This document shows, piece after piece, positions 33,500 to 37,798 of a stretch of DNA of 37,798 nt. Source of the DNA: Acetobacteraceae bacterium (GTDB taxonomy: Bacteria > Pseudomonadota > Alphaproteobacteria > Acetobacterales > Acetobacteraceae); NCBI GenBank assembly GCA_030037665.1, contig JASHQG010000754.1:1-37798 (forward strand), given 5' to 3'. Position 1 is the first letter of the stretch. The number at the start of each line of letters is the position of its first letter. A program made the translations under genes and the position numbers. The notes beneath the pieces are model-generated. The model was not told the DNA's origin. It saw only the letters and a program-made list of their open reading frames with translations, and did not search any database.

Positions 33500-34018
33500 A
33501 TGAGCCATACGCAAGCCGCGGCGCTGAGTCCGGAAACGGTCACAGGGCAGATGAAGCAGAACGGTGTCACCGACATCATCTGGTTGCCCGACAGCGAAAC
33601 GAACTGGCTCTATTTGCGCATGCAGGCCGATCCGGATCTGCGCCTCGTCGGCGTCACGCGTGAGGGCCACGCATGTTCCATTGCCGCGGGGCTGTACGCG
33701 GGCGGCCGCAAACCGATGATCCTGATCCAAAACACGGGGATGATGGAGTCGGGCGATTCGATTCGCGGTTGGCTGAAGGGCCTGCAAGTGCCGATCGTGC
33801 TGATGGTTGGATATCGCGGCTACACCCGGCATGGCGTGAACACCGACACGGCGGCGACTTACACCGAGCGCTTCCTTATGGCGTTCAACATTCCGTTTTA
33901 TCTGGTGGAGGGCGATGCCGATGCGGACCGCATTTCAATTGCATTCGGCGAGGCAGAAAAGATAAAGCAGCCGGTCGTGGTGCTGGTCGGCGACGAGTTT
34001 CACGGGTTCAATCGTTAG
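33500..34018 (+). CDS. ThDP enzyme subunit, sulfopyruvate decarboxylase alpha-like
   Basis: A 172-residue protein matching the pyrimidine-binding half of thiamine-diphosphate decarboxylases. It has VTREGHACSIAAGLYAGGRKP, carrying the glutamate that activates ThDP, and ILIQNTGMMESGDSIRG, a segment typical of sulfopyruvate and phosphonopyruvate decarboxylases. The other half is the next gene, so the enzyme is split as in archaeal ComD/ComE. The start is ATG 33500 after GAGGGAAAC; the upstream ORF extension to 33398 is not needed. The stop is 12 bases before the next start, so the two are cotranscribed. The substrate is probably a 3-substituted pyruvate, not proven. Confidence 0.85.
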   Translation: MSHTQAAALSPETVTGQMKQNGVTDIIWLPDSETNWLYLRMQADPDLRLVGVTREGHACSIAAGLYAGGRKPMILIQNTGMMESGDSIRGWLKGLQVPIVLMVGYRGYTRHGVNTDTAATYTERFLMAFNIPFYLVEGDADADRISIAFGEAEKIKQPVVVLVGDEFHGFNR

Positions 34019-34030
34019 GAGTCTGGCGCG

Positions 34031-34612
34031 ATGATGCACATGACCGATGTGGTGCGGGCGTTTGCAGAGCACCGTGGAGACGCGATCGTCATTCCCGGAC
34101 GCAGTGGGCGCTACTGGGCACAGATCAGCGAGACGGTGTTTGACCTGCCTCTGGGCGATCCGGCGATGGGCGGGCATGCGGGCTTCGCGCTTGGGGTTGC
34201 GTTGGCGCAGCCAAAACGGCGTGTCGTGTTGTTCGATTCCGAAGGCGATGTGCTGATGAGCCTGGGCATGCTTCCAACGATCGCCGAACAGGCGCCGGCG
34301 AATTTCTATCATTTCGTGCTGGACAACGAATGCTACGCGACGACCGGCGGACAGCCGGTACCGAACGCGAAGAATGTCGCCTATGACGTGCTGGCGCGCG
34401 GGGCGGGTTATCCGCGGGCGCATGCTTTCGCGCAACTGGATGCTTTCAGGCGCGAACTGCCGGGCATTCTCGCGGCGAAGGGGCCGGTCCTGGTGGCAGC
34501 CAAGGTGCTGGCGGAGGTGGAGAACGAGCCGATCGGGCGGCGCGTCCGCTGGCGTAAGCGGACGGCAGATCAGGTGGTAAGGGAGCTGCGCGCATCCACC
34601 TCCCCGGCTTAG
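34031..34612 (+). CDS. ThDP enzyme subunit, sulfopyruvate decarboxylase beta-like
   Basis: A 193-residue partner of the preceding subunit, matching the diphosphate-binding half of ThDP decarboxylases. The cofactor motif runs from EGDVLMSLGML (Asp73, in place of the more common GDG) to LDNECYATTGGQ (Asn99), which binds the magnesium and diphosphate. GDPAMGGHAGFALGVALAQ is the segment before it. The spacing and size match ComE-like beta subunits. Two start codons lie together (ATG 34031 and 34034). Together with the alpha subunit it should decarboxylate a 2-oxo acid. Its C-terminal 25 residues are basic and outside the core fold. Confidence 0.85.
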   Translation: MMHMTDVVRAFAEHRGDAIVIPGRSGRYWAQISETVFDLPLGDPAMGGHAGFALGVALAQPKRRVVLFDSEGDVLMSLGMLPTIAEQAPANFYHFVLDNECYATTGGQPVPNAKNVAYDVLARGAGYPRAHAFAQLDAFRRELPGILAAKGPVLVAAKVLAEVENEPIGRRVRWRKRTADQVVRELRASTSPA

Positions 34613-34626
34613 CTGGACCGGCTATT

Positions 34627-35580
34627 TCACCCGCTCACCCAGCGTCGAAACACGGCCAGGTCGATATTACCGCCGCTCACCACCAGACCGACGCGCTTGC
34701 CCCGCATCGACTCGCGCTCGGACAGTAATGCGGCGAGCGGTGCGGCGCCGGCTCCTTCGACAAGGTTGTGCGTGTCAGTCCAATACGCGCGCACGGCCGC
34801 AGCGATCTCCGCATCCGTCACTGTGACGATGCGCGCCGCGCCGTTGCGGACAATTTCCAGCGCCGCCGGGTCAGGCTGCCGTACAGCGATCCCGTCAGCT
34901 TCTGTGTTCGATCGGTTCAGCGTCACCATGTGTCCGGCCGCCAACGACCGCGCGTAGGGGTCGGCGCCAGCCGCCTGCACACCGACAATTTCCGTTCGCA
35001 GGCCGAGCAGGTCGCGCGTCCGAATCGCGCCGCAGATTCCCGATCCGAGGCCGATCGGCACGTATATGGCATCCAGGTCAGGCACGACCGAGAACAACTC
35101 GAACGAATAGGTCGCCACGCCCTTAACCAGATCCGGTGCGAAGGACGGCGCGAATTCCAGCTCCTCGGCTGCCGCGATTCGCGTCGCCTCCTCGCGTGCC
35201 GCTTCGAAATCTTTGCCATGCTCTCTCAGCCTGGCACCGAACGCGCGCATCGCGGCGTTCTTCTCTCTGCTGTTGCCGACCGGCGCGACGATTGTCACCG
35301 GAATGCCATAGCGTCCTCCGGCATAAGCAAGCGATTGCCCATGATTGCCGCGTGTTGCCGAGACAATGCCGCGGACATACGGCCGTTCACGTGCCAAACG
35401 TTCGACGTAAACCAACCCGCCGCGCAATTTGAAAGCGCCGGTGGGCGTGTGATTCTCGTGTTTGACCCACACATCGACGCCGGTGCGCTCCCGCAGCAGC
35501 GGCCAGGCATATTGCGGGGTCCCAGGAAAGCTCGTGTGCACGAGACGCTGCGCGTCTTCCAGCTCAGCCAGGGAGAACAT
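34627..35580 (-). CDS. Threonine/serine dehydratase-like PLP enzyme
   Basis: A 317-residue fold-type II PLP enzyme. The Schiff-base lysine is Lys51 in HTPTGAFKLRGG, the substrate-loop SATRGNHGQSLA is present, and the phosphate-binding glycine loop appears as IGLGSGICGAI. The family includes threonine deaminase, serine racemase and hydroxyaspartate dehydratase. There is no C-terminal ACT domain, so it is a short, catabolic-type enzyme not expected to be feedback-regulated by isoleucine. It would convert a hydroxy amino acid to a 2-oxo acid and ammonia. It is convergent with the ThDP genes (14 bases between ends). Confidence 0.9.
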   Translation of the reverse strand: MFSLAELEDAQRLVHTSFPGTPQYAWPLLRERTGVDVWVKHENHTPTGAFKLRGGLVYVERLARERPYVRGIVSATRGNHGQSLAYAGGRYGIPVTIVAPVGNSREKNAAMRAFGARLREHGKDFEAAREEATRIAAAEELEFAPSFAPDLVKGVATYSFELFSVVPDLDAIYVPIGLGSGICGAIRTRDLLGLRTEIVGVQAAGADPYARSLAAGHMVTLNRSNTEADGIAVRQPDPAALEIVRNGAARIVTVTDAEIAAAVRAYWTDTHNLVEGAGAAPLAALLSERESMRGKRVGLVVSGGNIDLAVFRRWVSG

Positions 35581-35604
35581 CGGTCACCCGCACAATGCCA
35601 CAAA

Positions 35605-35636
35605 CCACCGCCCGGAGCGCTAACTCCGGGCGGTGG
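35605..35636 (-). terminator. Terminator of cold-shock gene
   Basis: CCACCGCCCGGAG pairs perfectly with CTCCGGGCGGTGG (13 pairs) around the loop CGCTAA. Read on the minus strand, it begins about 25 bases after the cold-shock gene's stop and is followed by TTTGT, a short T-tract. It is the strongest terminator-like structure in the window. Confidence 0.75.
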
Positions 35637-35661
35637 CTGTTAGCAGAGAAAGCGACAGAAG

Positions 35662-35865
35662 TCAGGCAAGCTTGAGATTGGTGGCCGCAGCCTTGCCGCG
35701 CTCCATTGCGATTTCGTAGCTGACCTTCTGGCCATCATTCAGACCCTTGAGTCCGGCCGCCTGGACGGCGGTGATGTGGACGAACACGTCCTTGCCGCCG
35801 TCCTGCGGCATGATGAAGCCGTAGCCTTTGGTTGCGTTGAACCATTTCACGGTGCCGATAGCCAT
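35662..35865 (-). CDS. Cold-shock protein, CspA family, copy 2
   Basis: A 67-residue single-stranded nucleic-acid-binding OB-fold protein. RNP1 is KGYGFIM and RNP2 is VFVHITAV. The start [10 protein letters not shown] is the conserved family start, and GGAAGGAG lies eight bases before it; the GTG start in the ORF track is too close to that site. It acts as an RNA chaperone. It is nearly identical to the next upstream gene, differing mainly in the RNP1 region, and the last 18 residues are the same, so the pair is a recent tandem duplication. A strong terminator follows. Confidence 0.95.
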   Translation of the reverse strand: MAIGTVKWFNATKGYGFIMPQDGGKDVFVHITAVQAAGLKGLNDGQKVSYEIAMERGKAAATNLKLA

Positions 35866-35951
35866 TCTGATCACTCCTTCCGGTGCGCGTCCCCTGTCGC
35901 GCTTTGGGGGATGGGAGATGGCAACGTGGCGCGGCCTCGTTCCTGCCAGTC

Positions 35952-36155
35952 TCAGGCAAGCTTGAGATTGGTCGCGGCAGCCTTGCCGCGCTCCATCGCA
36001 ATTTCGTAGCTGACCTTCTGACCTTCATTCAGACCGCGCAGGCCTGCGGCCTGCACAGCGGTGATATGGACGAACACGTCCTTCCCGCCATCCTGCGGAA
36101 CGATGAACCCAAAGCCTTTGGTGGTGTTGAACCACTTGACTGTGCCAATAGCCAT
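35952..36155 (-). CDS. Cold-shock protein, CspA family, copy 1
   Basis: A 67-residue CspA-type OB-fold RNA chaperone with RNP1 KGFGFIV and RNP2 VFVHITAV. The start is the ATG at 36155 ([10 protein letters not shown]). The ORF track begins 11 codons earlier at 36188, but that addition is not part of the conserved family. A GGAG lies upstream at about 12 bases, slightly far. The 86-base gap to copy 2 has no clear terminator, so both may be cotranscribed. The long upstream region (about 350 bases) is consistent with a regulated leader, as found for many cold-shock genes. Confidence 0.95.
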   Translation of the reverse strand: MAIGTVKWFNTTKGFGFIVPQDGGKDVFVHITAVQAAGLRGLNEGQKVSYEIAMERGKAAATNLKLA

Positions 36156-36502
36156 AGTCTGCGTCACTCCGTCTTCTGTACCTCGCAAAAGCGCGCGGCA
36201 CGTTCGACAACCGGGTCTTTGGACGTCTTGAGGGCACCCGATGACGGAGGCGCAGCAAGCCTAGCCAAATGCGATTGCGTTACACATTTGGCACAGAAAC
36301 CCTCCGCTCTGTCAATCACGGTCGCGTCAAGCGTCTGCGACTGCGAACGGCGAACGGCACAGTTCCGTTTGTAGCAAACCCCTCATCGGAGGGCTGCAAT
36401 GGCTGCGATTTGTCGCAATCTGCCGAATCCAATTCAAGAAAAAAGCAGACTGGCTAGCTTGATCCGCTTTTCTCGACGATTGGTGCGTCCCGATGTGTCT
36501 CA
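36156..36502. other. Upstream region of cold-shock genes
   Basis: About 350 bases between the csp pair and the MlrC-like gene, both transcribed leftward. On the minus strand a TTGACA occurs (complement of 36310-36315), without a clear -10. A 34-codon frame (36164-36268, TTG start) ends in [18 protein letters not shown], 8 bases before the csp start, and has no confident support. AT-rich patches near 36430-36470 (AAGAAAAAAGC) may mark the promoter region or the end of the upstream transcript. Confidence 0.4.
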
Positions 36503-37798
36503 TTAGCCGCGCGCTGGCCGGCGCCGTATATCGGCCCGCACATGCCGAAAATTCAGAACCGCCGGATCAGCCACGACCGGCCCCGGTGCAATCGCTACGA
36601 TGATTCGTTCCGAAATCGGAGTGAAATCGGCGCGGAAATGCACCGATGATTTCAGCGCCAGAATCGGGCACGATGACGGCTCGACCCCGAAATGGCGGAT
36701 GATGGCCTGGTCCAGAGCCTGCATCTTCTGCGACACCACGACGACGCGCACGCCGTCGATGTCGATCAGTGCGCTCGGGCCGAGATTGCCCGGATTGCCG
36801 GCGCCCATCGGCCCGGTCAGGGTGAACCTGCCATCCGCCAGCTTGACAACCCGCGCCTTGCAGGTGAACGGCATGCCATCCGACTTTCCGCCGAGTGACA
36901 ATGAGATGGTGGCGCCTTCGCTTGCCGCATGACAGGCAGCCGCGCTCTCGGCATCGTTGATCAGGCAAAGCAGCGCGCCCTTCGCACCTTGTCGCACCAG
37001 CTCGGCGAGTAATCCGGTCGTGTCACCATGACCGCCGCCACCGGGATTGTCCTGCGTATCGGCCAGCACGATCGGCTTTTCGCCGCGCGCGGCGAGTCGC
37101 TTGGCCTCGGCGACGGCTTCGGCCGCCGGCAGCGTGTCCTGTACGAAATCCGACTCGCGCGCGGCCACGTACGCGACAAACGCGTCGGCCGCGGCATTGG
37201 CCTCGGCCCCTGAAGCGGCGAAAGCGGCACAGGCGACGCCGCAGCCTTCGAAATCCGCGTACGGAAAGCCAAAGCAGAAGGCGAGCTCTGCGACACCCAT
37301 ACGCTCGGCCATAGCGGTGCGCTCGGCCATGATCTCCCGCATCGGCGGCAGCAGCGTGCACTGGCTGCCGATCGGAATCCAGAAATCGAACGCACGGAAC
37401 GCCCGTGCCCAAGGCCTCCCACGCTCAATGCGGTGGAGCAACAGACGCATCGCCTGGCCGCCCGCTGCTTTCATGTCCACGTGCGGATAAGTGCGGAATG
37501 GCACCACGGCGTCGGCCAGTTCCACCGTGCGCGACGTCAGGTTTGCGTGCGGATCGAGGCTGATGGTCATCGGCAGGGCCGTGCCGACGATCGCACGGAC
37601 GCGGCGGAGCAGTTCGCTTTCCGCGTCCGGGAAGCTTTCCACCACGGCGGCGCCGTGAAGGTCGAGATAGATGCCGTCGAGCGGCGCCTGATCGAGCGCT
37701 GCTGACAACCTGGCGCAGATCGTCGCGGCGATGCGCTCGAATGCTTCGTCCTGCACCGGGCCGGCCGGGTTGGCAAAGCACCAGGCGAGCGGCACCAG
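36503..37798 (-). CDS. M81 metallopeptidase, MlrC-like, 5' end missing
   Basis: At least 430 residues of an MlrC-type (microcystin LR degradation protein C) M81-family protein. The frame stays open to the window edge, and the M at 37795 is a GTG inside the conserved region (LAWCFANPAGPVQDEAFERI), so roughly the first 60-70 residues of the usual 490-500 lie outside. Visible landmarks are YLDLHGAAVVES and SLDPHANLTSR, which supply metal ligands, then ADTQDNPGGGGHGDTT in the middle and the MlrC C-terminal domain with VVVVSQKMQALDQ. MlrC itself cleaves a tetrapeptide from linearised microcystin; most homologues in soil bacteria have unknown substrates and sit in catabolic islands like this one. 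Confidence 0.9.
   Translation of the reverse strand: MVPLAWCFANPAGPVQDEAFERIAATICARLSAALDQAPLDGIYLDLHGAAVVESFPDAESELLRRVRAIVGTALPMTISLDPHANLTSRTVELADAVVPFRTYPHVDMKAAGGQAMRLLLHRIERGRPWARAFRAFDFWIPIGSQCTLLPPMREIMAERTAMAERMGVAELAFCFGFPYADFEGCGVACAAFAASGAEANAAADAFVAYVAARESDFVQDTLPAAEAVAEAKRLAARGEKPIVLADTQDNPGGGGHGDTTGLLAELVRQGAKGALLCLINDAESAAACHAASEGATISLSLGGKSDGMPFTCKARVVKLADGRFTLTGPMGAGNPGNLGPSALIDIDGVRVVVVSQKMQALDQAIIRHFGVEPSSCPILALKSSVHFRADFTPISERIIVAIAPGPVVADPAVLNFRHVRADIRRRPARG

Noticed and set aside
33314-33832. N-terminal extension of the MBL-fold gene in the ORF track
   Set aside because: It is antisense to the ThDP alpha gene, and a correctly spaced start with the conserved N-terminus exists at 33313.

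Overview
The window is GC-rich, densely coded bacterial chromosome. The tandem CspA-type cold-shock genes, the catabolic gene mix and the GC-rich intergenic hairpin repeats suggest an alphaproteobacterium, perhaps of the Rhodospirillales/Acetobacteraceae type. This placement is inference; there is no rRNA or other marker gene. No tRNA, CRISPR array, integrase or recognisable insertion sequence was seen.

Layout. 0.4-8.3 kb is an F420/flavin region. It holds fbiC (a CofG-CofH fusion making the deazaflavin chromophore of F420), a luciferase-like (LLM) oxidoreductase overlapping it, two divergent tandem LLM paralogues, a third LLM gene broken by one in-frame TGA, a glutathione S-transferase and a broken methyltransferase. 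8.5-12.3 kb holds an LVIVD beta-propeller protein, a GYD-domain protein coupled to an amidohydrolase, and an acyl-CoA-dehydrogenase-like flavoprotein. 12.3-15.3 kb is a compact three-gene operon unlike its surroundings: an unknown protein, a protein that looks like a P-loop-less relative of BREX-type (DUF2791/BrxD-like) ATPases, and an intact ATPase of that type. No other BREX gene is present. This is the best candidate for an undescribed system.

15.8-19.9 kb is a same-strand run of SDR, zinc alcohol dehydrogenase, PLP aminotransferase and TauD-type dioxygenase, followed by a DUF1614 membrane protein on the other strand. 20.7-22.7 kb is a gene-poor, apparently degraded stretch with one recognisable pseudogene (in-frame TAA) and a strong hairpin before the next gene. 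22.7-27.8 kb carries an amidohydrolase with an internal twin-arginine motif, an MFS transporter, a second acyl-CoA-dehydrogenase-like flavoprotein and an L-isoaspartate methyltransferase. 28.1-34.6 kb carries a larger LLM monooxygenase coupled to an alpha/beta hydrolase, two more alpha/beta hydrolases, an MBL-fold hydrolase and a split ThDP enzyme resembling sulfopyruvate decarboxylase. The right end has a PLP dehydratase, two cold-shock genes and an MlrC-like M81 peptidase cut by the window edge.

How it fits together. Most genes look like an accessory catabolic island: flavin/F420 oxidoreductases and dioxygenases to oxidise a substrate, hydrolases and amidohydrolases to open it, an MFS carrier to import it. 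The substrates cannot be read from the sequence. Three genes carry single in-frame stops (TGA, TAG, TAA) with homologous-looking sequence continuing in the same frame, which points to ongoing gene decay or sequencing error.
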